From contig CANRPO010000006.1 of NCBI GenBank assembly GCA_947632515.1, positions 1 through 64,000 of the forward strand: 64,000 bases of DNA, given 5' to 3'. The stretch comes from an uncultured Lachnospiraceae bacterium (GTDB lineage: Bacteria; Bacillota; Clostridia; Lachnospirales; Lachnospiraceae). Each line of letters begins with the position of its first letter. The stretch's first letter is position 1. Under the pieces are notes generated by a model. It saw nothing but the letters and a program-made list of their open reading frames with translations. It was not told the DNA's origin and did no database searches. The translations under genes were made by a program, and so were the position numbers. Of the stretch, positions 45,067-52,481 are shown piece by piece.

Positions 45067-45363
45067 TTACGCCCATGGCGCGCGGCGACTCTCCTGCCAC
45101 TTCTCCCGCTCGGCCTCATACCGCCCGTTGATCCAATCCGCCGCCTGATCGACGCCCTCGGCTGTCAGCGGCACCTCGATACTCTCCTTGAGGTGATCCG
45201 GTGTGTGCTGCAGATTGAACGGCTCCGGCCATATCGTCACCCGGATCGCATCCGCCTCGCCGCTCTTGACTCGTTTCAGCATATACCGCATGCCTTCCAT
45301 GCTGCCCGAGTACTCTTCTTTCTTGATGTAATTGAGCGGGTGAAAAGTTTCTTTGTCCAGCAT
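45067..45363 (-). CDS. hypothetical protein
   Basis: Soluble protein of 98 aa (start MLDKETFHPLNY, preceded by GGGAG 10 nt upstream). The middle reads EYSGSMEGMRYMLKRV and IRVTIWPEPFNL, and the end EGVDQAADWINGRY is helical. No family assigned; the compact size and charge suggest a cytoplasmic protein. It lies 28 bp upstream of the MATE gene and may be transcribed with it. Confidence 0.6.
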   Translation of the reverse strand: MLDKETFHPLNYIKKEEYSGSMEGMRYMLKRVKSGEADAIRVTIWPEPFNLQHTPDHLKESIEVPLTAEGVDQAADWINGRYEAEREKWQESRRAPWA

Positions 45364-45405
45364 ATTCGTTTGCTCCCACTGCAATTTCCCATAGAAACAG
45401 ACAAG

Positions 45406-45431
45406 GAATGCTGAATCCTCAGCATTCCCTC
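45406..45431 (-). terminator. terminator of tRNA-Pro
   Basis: GGAATGCTGA pairs with TCAGCATTCC around GGAT on the minus strand, followed by TTGTCTGTTT. It begins 12 bp after the tRNA. Confidence 0.7.
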
Positions 45432-45442
45432 TCTCACAATGA

Positions 45443-45515
45443 TCGGAGTGACAAGACTTGAACTTGCGGCCTCTACTTCCCTAAAGTAGCGCTCTACCAC
45501 CTGAGCCACACCCCG
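45443..45515 (-). tRNA. tRNA-Pro, anticodon AGG
   Basis: 73-nt tRNA. Acceptor CGGGGTG pairs with CACTCCG plus discriminator A. The anticodon stem CTACT/AGTAG holds TTAGGGA (anticodon AGG), and the T-arm is GCAAGTTCAAGTCTTGT. CCA is not encoded. An A at the wobble position of tRNA-Pro would need to be inosine or read unmodified. Confidence 0.92.
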
Positions 45516-45527
45516 ACAGCAGTTATC

Positions 45528-45556
45528 ATTATAACCAATAATGATGGAAAATGCAA
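45528..45556 (-). promoter_or_regulatory. promoter of tRNA-Pro
   Basis: TTGCAT (45551-45556), 17-bp spacer, TATAAT (45528-45533), about 12 bp before the tRNA. Confidence 0.75.
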
Positions 45557-45582
45557 GCCCTATCTTCTCTAATATAATTTAT

Positions 45583-47376
45583 TTATTGATGTTTATCAAT
45601 GATCTCCTCAAACTGCTCCTGCGGAACGGGCTTGGAGAAATAATATCCCTGCTGGATCTGACAGCCCACCTGTTTCAGATAATCGCTCTGCTCCGACGTC
45701 TCCACGCCCTCGCACAGAGAAGTGATCCGCAGTTTCTTAGCCATATCCACCATACAGGAGATCACGATCTTGTCGCTCTCCTGCAGAGCATTGTCCTTGA
45801 GAAATACCTTGTCCAGCTTGATAATGTCGATCGGCAGTCTGCTTAAAAGGTTCAGCGACGAGTAGCCGGAGCCAAAATCGTCCATGGACACCTTTGCCCC
45901 CAACTTATGTAAACCTTCTACCAGCTCCAACGCCTTCTGCGTATTGTCCAGATAGATGCTCTCCGTCAATTCAAATTCGATCAGATCCGAGGGCACATGA
46001 TACTCGTCAAACAGCTCCTGCACATAATCTAAAATAGCCATCTTATTCAGATGCAGGCGCGACACATTCAAGGAGATGGGGACTACCTTCCTGCCCGCCG
46101 CGATCCGCTCCGCCAGAAAACGGAAGACTTCGCGGTACACATAGTAATCCACATCCACGACCTGACCGCTGCGCTCAATAAAGGGAATGAACTGATCCGG
46201 ATAGATGAACGAACCGTCCGGTTTCTGCCAGCGCACGAGAGCCTCGGCGCCGATCAGTTTCAGTGTCTCCGTCTCGATCTTCGGCTGATAATACACTTTA
46301 AATTCATGGTTCGCAATCGCCCTGGGGACCTGCGAAGTGATCTCCACCTCCCGCTTGATCCCCTCCATCATGCTGTTGTCAAACAGGACGCAGCTGTCGT
46401 CCTCCAGTTCCTTCGCCACTTTTCTTGCGAGATTAGCGTTAGAGACCACCGTCTCCGCATCATGGCTGCGGCTATTCTTGTCCACAATGCTGATACCCGT
46501 ACAGAACTGCAGGCGGCTGTTCAGATACTTCTCCCGAAACCGCACTTCCCGCTCCTGATTCAGTTTGTGAATGAAATCCCGAAACGCCTCGTTAGCGATC
46601 CCCTCGGGCATCCAGTTCGCCGCGATAAAATTATCCGAGTAGACTCTGGAACAGCAGATCATATACGGATTGTCCGTGGTCATCTCCTGCACGAAGTCCT
46701 TTAGGAGCGCGTCGCCGACCTGATACCCGTAAGTGTCATTGATATATTTAAAATGCCTGATGTCGGTATAGACGATCACGATACGCCTGTCGCCCATATT
46801 GTCTATCGCTTTTTGCAGTTTTTTCAGAAACACCTCGTATCTGTCCAGCCCCGTCAGGGAATCCTTCATACCGCCCGGCCCCTTCGACGAAGGATTTTCA
46901 ATCTTGATTCGTCCCGCAAACAGATCGTTCATATCCGCCACCTCATATTCTCCTGTTCTGCTCACCCCCCCCACTGCCGCGAGGAATGCTGCGTCATACG
47001 CGGGCGCCGCTTTCTTCAGGGAGAGGAGTTTGCCCTCGCGATCCAGGAAACAATGCCTGCTGCTGCCGTGGGCCCTGACTTCCTGCGTCGCTTTATCCCG
47101 AATCATATAAGACAATTCCAGTCTGACTCCGTTATATTTCTCTATCTTCGGCAATATCTCCACGGTGTCGCCGAAGTGCACCATCGACTTGTATTCGCAC
47201 TGTACTGCCAGAACCGGACTGATGATCCCGTCCCGCTCCATCTGCCCGTAATCTGCGCCGATCTGCTGCATGAAACAGATCCGCGCAGATTCAAACCATC
47301 TGATGTAATTGGAGTGATGGATGATCCCCATCTGATCCGTCTCATAATATTGTGCCTGATGTTCGTATCTCCACAT
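45583..47376 (-). CDS. acyl-CoA thioesterase-GGDEF-EAL fusion protein
   Basis: 597-residue protein with three parts. Residues ~1-135 are a hot-dog thioesterase of the 4HBT type with the active-site pattern YYETDQMGIIHHSNY. Residues ~170-320 are a GGDEF domain in which the signature is YSDNF, so cyclase activity is unlikely. Residues ~335-590 are an EAL domain with EALVRW, LNVSRL, FELTES, MDDFGSG, IKLDK, CEGVET and QQGYYFSKP, the full set for c-di-GMP hydrolysis. No membrane segment. The start at 47376 is set by AAAGG; the thioesterase begins there at once. Confidence 0.88.
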   Translation of the reverse strand: MWRYEHQAQYYETDQMGIIHHSNYIRWFESARICFMQQIGADYGQMERDGIISPVLAVQCEYKSMVHFGDTVEILPKIEKYNGVRLELSYMIRDKATQEVRAHGSSRHCFLDREGKLLSLKKAAPAYDAAFLAAVGGVSRTGEYEVADMNDLFAGRIKIENPSSKGPGGMKDSLTGLDRYEVFLKKLQKAIDNMGDRRIVIVYTDIRHFKYINDTYGYQVGDALLKDFVQEMTTDNPYMICCSRVYSDNFIAANWMPEGIANEAFRDFIHKLNQEREVRFREKYLNSRLQFCTGISIVDKNSRSHDAETVVSNANLARKVAKELEDDSCVLFDNSMMEGIKREVEITSQVPRAIANHEFKVYYQPKIETETLKLIGAEALVRWQKPDGSFIYPDQFIPFIERSGQVVDVDYYVYREVFRFLAERIAAGRKVVPISLNVSRLHLNKMAILDYVQELFDEYHVPSDLIEFELTESIYLDNTQKALELVEGLHKLGAKVSMDDFGSGYSSLNLLSRLPIDIIKLDKVFLKDNALQESDKIVISCMVDMAKKLRITSLCEGVETSEQSDYLKQVGCQIQQGYYFSKPVPQEQFEEIIDKHQ

Positions 47377-47469
47377 GAAATGCCTTTCCGGATCACGCCG
47401 TATAGGCGTACCTCCACTTTTATATCGTACTATTTTACTATATGGCACTCCCCACTGTCAACCAAGTCG

Positions 47470-48948
47470 TCATAAATTTTTCGCGGACTTACCGTGTTCC
47501 AGAATGGCGCACAGATATTCCCAAGTTCTCTGTACGGAGGCAATGTCCAGACTCTCTTCCGCGGTGTGGACATCCGCCATGTCCGGTCCCATGGATATGC
47601 AGTCCAAGCCGGGGATCTTGGCTGCCAGAATGCCGCACTCCACGCCTGCGTGGATCGCCTCGAGCACCGGTTTTTTGCCGTACATCCGCTCATAGATCTC
47701 CGTCACAATGTCGCGCAGAGGAGACTCCCTGCGGTATGCCCAGCCCGGGTAGGCGTTTTTGATCTGCGCTTTTGCGCCCGCCCGCTCAGCGATCTCCACC
47801 ATGCGCCTGCAGAGTTCTTCCTTGTCCGCGTCCACAGAACTTCTGACCGCATAGCACAGGCAAAGCTCATCCCGCTCTACGGCGACAACGCCCAGATTCA
47901 GAGACGTCTGCACGAGTCCTTCCAGCTCGGGGCTCATGGCTACCACTCCGTTTGGGAGTTCACAGAGGCAGGCAAGCGCCCTCGCGGAAGATTCTGCATC
48001 GTAGCACGCGATCTGCCCGCTCAGTCCGTCCCCGGGCGTACAGGATACCGACAGACCCGCATCCCTGTCGCCAAGCTCCCGCCTGATCTCACGCTCCTGC
48101 CGCTCCACATAGGCGGTCACAGCCTCAATATTTGTTATGTCAACCAAAATATCCGCCTCAGCCTCTCTCGGGATCGCATTGTCCGCCAGACCTCCCCGCA
48201 TGGTCGCTATGCGGATTCCAAACTGCTCCGAGAGGCCGTTTAAGATACGCCCCAGCAATCTGTTGGCGTTGCCCCTGCCCTTGTTGATCTCTATGCCGGA
48301 ATGTCCTCCCAGCAAGCCTGCGACCTTCACCGTAAGTTTCCGGATGCCCTGTGTGTCGGCTCTCTCCCGGCACAGAGGCAGATTCACCTCGACTCTGGCG
48401 CCGCCGGCACAGCTGGTGATGATAACGCCCTCTTCCTCCTGATCTAAGTTGATGAGACGCCTGCCGCGCAGCATGGACAGATCGATCTCCTTAGCGCCCT
48501 CCATGCCCGTCTCCTCGTCCACTGTCAGTATGGCCTCCAGTCTGGGATGTCCGATGTCGGAGGCATCCAGCAGCGCAAGGATATAGGCTACCGCGATACC
48601 GTCGTCGCCGCCCAGACTTGTCCCCTCCGCGCGGATCCTGCCATTCTCAACGCGGAGGCGCAGTCCCTCCTTCTTCATGTCAATGTCACAGCCCGGCTTG
48701 CTGACCGCCACCATATCCATGTGTCCCTGCAGAATGATCGGCTCCTCGTCCTCGTACCCCGCCGTCGCCTCCTTGACCATGATGATATTGCACAGATCGT
48801 CCTGTATACAATCCAGTCCTCTCTCCTCGGCAAACCGTTTCAGGTAATCACTGATCTGCCTGACATTGCCGGAGCCATGCGGGATCTTGCAAATTTCCTC
48901 GAAATAGTGAAATACGTTCCGCGGTTCCAAATGTTCCAATACGCTCAT
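47470..48948 (-). CDS. pepD: aminoacyl-histidine dipeptidase PepD (M20)
   Basis: Zinc dipeptidase of 492 aa that splits Xaa-His and other dipeptides in the cytoplasm. Metal ligands are visible in LQGHMDMV (His), GGDDGIAV (Asp), DEETGMEGA (catalytic Glu) and near the C-terminus in ECGI and the DVHT stretch. AGGAGGGAAAATCAG precedes the ATG. Stands alone, 21 bp past the thioesterase fusion's upstream side, and may be co-transcribed with it. Confidence 0.93.
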   Translation of the reverse strand: MSVLEHLEPRNVFHYFEEICKIPHGSGNVRQISDYLKRFAEERGLDCIQDDLCNIIMVKEATAGYEDEEPIILQGHMDMVAVSKPGCDIDMKKEGLRLRVENGRIRAEGTSLGGDDGIAVAYILALLDASDIGHPRLEAILTVDEETGMEGAKEIDLSMLRGRRLINLDQEEEGVIITSCAGGARVEVNLPLCRERADTQGIRKLTVKVAGLLGGHSGIEINKGRGNANRLLGRILNGLSEQFGIRIATMRGGLADNAIPREAEADILVDITNIEAVTAYVERQEREIRRELGDRDAGLSVSCTPGDGLSGQIACYDAESSARALACLCELPNGVVAMSPELEGLVQTSLNLGVVAVERDELCLCYAVRSSVDADKEELCRRMVEIAERAGAKAQIKNAYPGWAYRRESPLRDIVTEIYERMYGKKPVLEAIHAGVECGILAAKIPGLDCISMGPDMADVHTAEESLDIASVQRTWEYLCAILEHGKSAKNL

Positions 48949-49007
48949 CTGATTTTCCCTCCTGATCTATCAATGCGCCGCCTGCTTTTTTTCGCGTTCG
49001 ATAAAAA

Positions 49008-49052
49008 AAGAACTTCTCAAGCCACACTCGGGTTTGGGAAATTCTTTTTATT
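49008..49052 (-). terminator. terminator of infC-rpmI-rplT
   Basis: Imperfect hairpin GAATTTCCCAAACCC with its partner GGCTTGAGAAGTTC, followed by seven T on the minus strand, 17 bp past the rplT stop. Confidence 0.65.
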
Positions 49053-49068
49053 TCCTGAAACAAATTCT

Positions 49069-49425
49069 TTATTGCAGGCTGCTCTTAGCGATCTCCGCCA
49101 AGGTGGTAAACCCTGCCGCATCATTTACCGCAAGCTCCGCCAACATCTTTCTGTTAATATCGACGCCCGCCGTCTTGAGCCCGTGCATAAATCTGCTGTA
49201 GGACAGACCGTTCATTCTGGCCGCCGCGTTGATACGCGCGATCCAGAGCTGTCTGAACTGGCGCTTTCTCTCTTTTCTGCCCGCGTAAGAAGACGCGAGA
49301 GCTCTCATCACTGACTGCTTTGCCACTCTATACTGTTTGGATCTTGCGCCTCTGTATCCCTTCGCAAGCTTTAAAACTCTGTTGTGTTTCTTTTTAGCGT
49401 TTACACCGCCTTTGATTCTTGCCAT
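49069..49425 (-). CDS. rplT: 50S ribosomal protein L20
   Basis: 118-aa 23S rRNA-binding protein needed early in large-subunit assembly. The N-terminus [21 protein letters not shown] and [13 protein letters not shown] are standard for L20. In Bacillota L20 also represses its own operon by binding the leader RNA. GAAAGGAGGAAAGAGAC precedes the ATG. Confidence 0.98.
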   Translation of the reverse strand: MARIKGGVNAKKKHNRVLKLAKGYRGARSKQYRVAKQSVMRALASSYAGRKERKRQFRQLWIARINAAARMNGLSYSRFMHGLKTAGVDINRKMLAELAVNDAAGFTTLAEIAKSSLQ

Positions 49426-49475
49426 GTCTCTTTCCTCCTTATGACCTAAAACTTGGGCTAAAACTCTACCTATGA

Positions 49476-49673
49476 TTACAAATAGGGTAAGATCTTCTTC
49501 ATATTCTTAACATTCGTTGCGTCCGTTATGGCGGGCTTTCTAAGATTTCTCTTGTTCTTAGTAGTCTTCTTGGTTAAGATATGGCGTCTATAAGCTTTAT
49601 TTCTTTTTAACTTACCTGTTCCGGTCACTTTAAAACGTTTCGCAGCCGATCTGCTTGTCTTCATTTTTGGCAT
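49476..49673 (-). CDS. rpmI: 50S ribosomal protein L35
   Basis: 65-aa basic protein of the large subunit; [20 protein letters not shown] is typical. Sits between infC and rplT as in most bacteria. Confidence 0.98.
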   Translation of the reverse strand: MPKMKTSRSAAKRFKVTGTGKLKRNKAYRRHILTKKTTKNKRNLRKPAITDATNVKNMKKILPYL

Positions 49674-49726
49674 TTCATTCTTCCTCCTGATCTATAAATT
49701 TAAGTTTATTTCAACTAAGCAGCTGT

Positions 49727-50233
49727 CTATCGCTTCTCAGCCAAAAACATCGTCATGCTCCTGCCCTCGACCTTCGGCGCCTTATCGACGACCGCAATGT
49801 CGGAGAGAGCCTGTGCAAAATCATCCAGAATATGCTTGGTGGTATTCATATGAGCCATCTCACGCCCCCGGAAACGAAGTGTGATCTTCACCCTGTCACC
49901 CTTGCCGATAAACTTTCTGGCGGCGTTGATCTTCGTGTTCAGATCGTTGGTATCGATATTCGGAGAAAGCCGGATCTCCTTGATCTCGACGGTTCTCTGT
50001 TTCTTCTTGGCCTCTTTCTCTTTTCTGGTCTGCTCATACTTGAACTTGCCATAATCTACGATCTTGCAGACCGGCGGTTTCGCCGTCGGAGCGATCTTGA
50101 CCAGATCGACGCCCGCCTCCTCCGCCAATTTCAGCGCCTCCTTCGAGGACATGATGCCAAGCTGCTCGCCGTCCTCGCCGATCACGCGCACTTCCTTGTC
50201 TCTGATCTGTTCGTTGATGAATAATTCGCTAAT
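49727..50233 (-). CDS. infC: translation initiation factor IF-3, ATT start
   Basis: 168-aa factor that keeps the 30S subunit free and checks the start codon. The N-domain holds FINEQIRDKEVRVIGEDGEQLG and the C-domain ends KAPKVEGRSMTMFLAEK. The best start is the ATT at 50233: GGAGGG lies 7 nt upstream of it, while the nearby ATG at 50248 actually overlaps that ribosome site. A non-canonical start is the hallmark of infC autoregulation, since IF-3 rejects such codons. First gene of infC-rpmI-rplT. Confidence 0.95.
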   Translation of the reverse strand: MSELFINEQIRDKEVRVIGEDGEQLGIMSSKEALKLAEEAGVDLVKIAPTAKPPVCKIVDYGKFKYEQTRKEKEAKKKQRTVEIKEIRLSPNIDTNDLNTKINAARKFIGKGDRVKITLRFRGREMAHMNTTKHILDDFAQALSDIAVVDKAPKVEGRSMTMFLAEKR

Positions 50234-50248
50234 AGTTCTTCCCTCCAT

Positions 50249-50446
50249 ACCCGCACAAAGAAATTGTTATACAACGTAAAAAAGCAGATAGCATAACTAT
50301 CCGCCCGTCAATTCATCCCGCATAAATCTGCCGCACGCCTCCATCACGGCGACAGACCGTAAAATCTGAATGATAAACGCTTGCGAACGCGATCGTTGCA
50401 AGGTGAGAGCGGATACTCTGCTTGATTGTCATGTGCTCCTGCGCAC
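50249..50446 (-). promoter_or_regulatory. L20-type leader of infC-rpmI-rplT with attenuator
   Basis: About 200 nt of untranslated RNA precede infC. It ends with a strong terminator hairpin GCGGATAG/GCTATCTGC (50283-50303) plus six T, and the upstream part folds into GC-rich arms. This is the layout of the L20 leader of Bacillota, where excess L20 favours termination. It is assigned by position and structure; the L20-binding site was not resolved. Confidence 0.7.
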
Positions 50447-50452
50447 TTAGCT

Positions 50453-50481
50453 ACTATACCATAGGAATTTTCCCGTGTCAA
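50453..50481 (-). promoter_or_regulatory. sigma-A promoter of infC operon
   Basis: TTGACA (50476-50481), 17 bp, TATAGT (50453-50458), about 220 bp before infC. Confidence 0.8.
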
Positions 50482-50533
50482 CCACAAAACGCAGATTTTT
50501 TCTGCGGCCTTTTCTGCGGACGGACGCCCCGTC

Positions 50534-51004
50534 TCACAGCTGGACGTCCTTAAAGATGCTGCTGCCGAGAAGTCCCGCCGTCCCGCCGTAGGCCGACAGC
50601 AGAGCCGCGTTTGAGCCGAGCGCCGAAAACGCAAGCGGCGAACCGCTCATTCCAAGCCCCGTCAGGCCGCTGTAATATCCCGACGATAACATGCTCGTCT
50701 GTATCTGCTGTATCTGCATCTTCTGTTGGTTCGTGTAGAGGGCCTCAAGCGCCGTTCCCACATCCTTCCACTCCGGATCGCTCTTTAGGCGCTCCAGAGC
50801 CTCCCGGATGTCTACCGTCTCCTGCGCATCCTGCCCGTTGCCCGCCACCAGACTCTCCACCGTCTTCTCCAGCGTGGTCGGGAAACGACCCGTCTCAGAC
50901 TTGCGCGTCTTTTCAGTATTTCCTTTTTCCGTATTCAGGTTTGCCGCGTCTGCACCTGCGATATGGCTGCCCGCATCCCGCATGCCGAGATCGTTTATGT
51001 ACAT
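50534..51004 (-). CDS. hypothetical protein
   Basis: Protein of 156 aa with no signal peptide. Charged, Asn/Thr/Lys-rich first third; a helical middle (DIREALERLKSDPEWKDVGTALEALY) and a flexible Gly/Ser/Ala-rich C-terminal region. The start at 51004 (MYINDLGMRDAG) is set by GGAGGAGAGATTCTC. The pattern recalls small secreted or flagellar-type proteins (rod-protein-like), but no motif confirms that. Confidence 0.55.
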   Translation of the reverse strand: MYINDLGMRDAGSHIAGADAANLNTEKGNTEKTRKSETGRFPTTLEKTVESLVAGNGQDAQETVDIREALERLKSDPEWKDVGTALEALYTNQQKMQIQQIQTSMLSSGYYSGLTGLGMSGSPLAFSALGSNAALLSAYGGTAGLLGSSIFKDVQL

Positions 51005-51115
51005 GAGAATCTCTCCTCCCGTTTTCACGTACTGATACATTTTTATTTTAGTCCGCTCAGCCCGTCCTGTCCATATCATTGTAACGAATCCGCCGGAAAT
51101 TGTCACGAAAGCGGC

Positions 51116-51868
51116 CTACCGCACCTTGATCGTAGCCGCGCTGGCTTCATACTCTTCCATGCGGTCGTACTCGTCCGTCTGGGTGTAGGTAATCATATAG
51201 CTCTTATCGGCGTTGATGGCATACTCCAACTGCGTGACCGTAAGGCCCTCCGTCTCATAGCTGCACAGGATCCGGAAGGCCGGATAGCCGCTGATCTTAA
51301 CACTCTCAAAGCTCTCCACATTCACTGTGATGTCTTCTCCGTAGGCCTCGCTCAGGTTCTCCTCCGCCTGTTCCTTGAAAAGCTCCGCGGTCAGCAGCTG
51401 TAAAGAGACATCCCTGTCCATCACCTCATAGTAGATCATAGAGGTGTCGATGGGATAACGATCCGTCACATACAGTCCGGGCGTCTCCTCCGATTCCTTG
51501 AACCCCGCCGGAACGCCAAAGACACACCCTCTTGTGGCGTGCTCAATCTCCATGACCGACGTGTCCAACTCGTTTTCCTCCAAAAGCTCCGCCGTGAGCT
51601 GATGCCTTGTCTCCTCGTCGATGTCGGATCCTTCCTCGGCCTCTTCCTCCCGCGGGGTCAGCGATCCCTCCTGCGCGCCCGCGTCCTCCGTTTCATCCGC
51701 CGCTTTCTCTCCGGCCTCGTCCTCCTGTATCCGGGCGGCGGCGCTCATGGCGGCCTCGTCCTCATCTTTCCCACAGCCCGCCAACACGCACGCCAGGATA
51801 AGGACCAGGAGCGCCGGTCCAAGCCTCCCTCGTTTTCGCTTAAGATCGTTCTGATAAGTCTCTCTCAA
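51116..51868 (-). CDS. lipoprotein, function unknown
   Basis: 250-aa predicted lipoprotein starting with TTG (GAAGGGG about 9 nt upstream). The signal sequence RKRGRLGPALLVLILACVLAGC ends in the lipobox LAGC. An acidic Glu/Asp/Ala-rich linker (about residues 35-85) is followed by a folded domain with FGVPAGFKESEETPGLYVTDRYP and SYETEGLTVTQLEYAI, similar in style to PsbP/DUF1795-like domains. Same style of acidic linker as the lipoprotein at 16.6 kb. Confidence 0.6.
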   Translation of the reverse strand: MRETYQNDLKRKRGRLGPALLVLILACVLAGCGKDEDEAAMSAAARIQEDEAGEKAADETEDAGAQEGSLTPREEEAEEGSDIDEETRHQLTAELLEENELDTSVMEIEHATRGCVFGVPAGFKESEETPGLYVTDRYPIDTSMIYYEVMDRDVSLQLLTAELFKEQAEENLSEAYGEDITVNVESFESVKISGYPAFRILCSYETEGLTVTQLEYAINADKSYMITYTQTDEYDRMEEYEASAATIKVR

Positions 51869-51968
51869 TATAGGTACCCCTTCTGTCTCTTTACCGCGAC
51901 CCTTTTATTATAGAATATTTTAAGCAAAGCGTCTCCGCGCTCCGTACAGATAGAATCTTTAGGACACG

Positions 51969-52029
51969 CCCTCGCGGCAGCCGCCAAATGGACGCGCAGG
52001 CACGTCCGCTTGGCTCGTTGCTCGCGGGG
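51969..52029. repeat. intergenic REP-like repeat, copy 2
   Basis: About 60 bp matching 41391-41450, with the same core GGACGCGCAGGCACGTCC. On the minus strand GCCAA...TTGGC closes a stem around the core. It begins 13 bp past the DUF1540 stop. Confidence 0.7.
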
Positions 52030-52042
52030 ATAGAACCGTCAG

Positions 52043-52357
52043 TTATGATTCCTTGAACGTGGCGCACTCCGTCTCCTCGCAGCTGCACGCGCCGCCGCCT
52101 CTGATGTCCACATGTTCCGCGTGACACTTATAGTTACTATTATACACACATTTCACAGCTTCGCAATCAATACTGATCGTTCTGCACGGATGTTCCAGCG
52201 AACTGACATACGCGCCCTCCCGTTTCTGCGCAAAACTCTCGCAGCATGTGTCCGTACTGTTGTCGGCATGTTTGCCGCCCACCATGATGTCTCCCTTACA
52301 GCAATACTTCTCCTGATTGTAAGAACAATTCTCGACTCCACATTTTAATTCCGCCAT
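52043..52357 (-). CDS. DUF1540 protein, two Cys-rich domains
   Basis: Small protein of 104 aa with 15 or so Cys in two repeats of the DUF1540 pattern (CGVENCSYN...CC and CEAVKCVYN...C), a probable metal- or cluster-binding module. Widespread in Clostridia, function unknown; some members are expressed in sporulation. The start at 52357 (MAELKCG) is set by AGGAGGTTGTT, rather than a TTG at 52447. Confidence 0.82.
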   Translation of the reverse strand: MAELKCGVENCSYNQEKYCCKGDIMVGGKHADNSTDTCCESFAQKREGAYVSSLEHPCRTISIDCEAVKCVYNSNYKCHAEHVDIRGGGACSCEETECATFKES

Positions 52358-52481
52358 AACAACCTCCTGTTTCACCGCACGTGGCGCACATTTGTATGCG
52401 CACATGTCACATTGATCTACAGTGGTTATTATTGGCAGCTTTTTCAATCTTTATACAATGTTTCTCTCACGGGAGCGCCGG

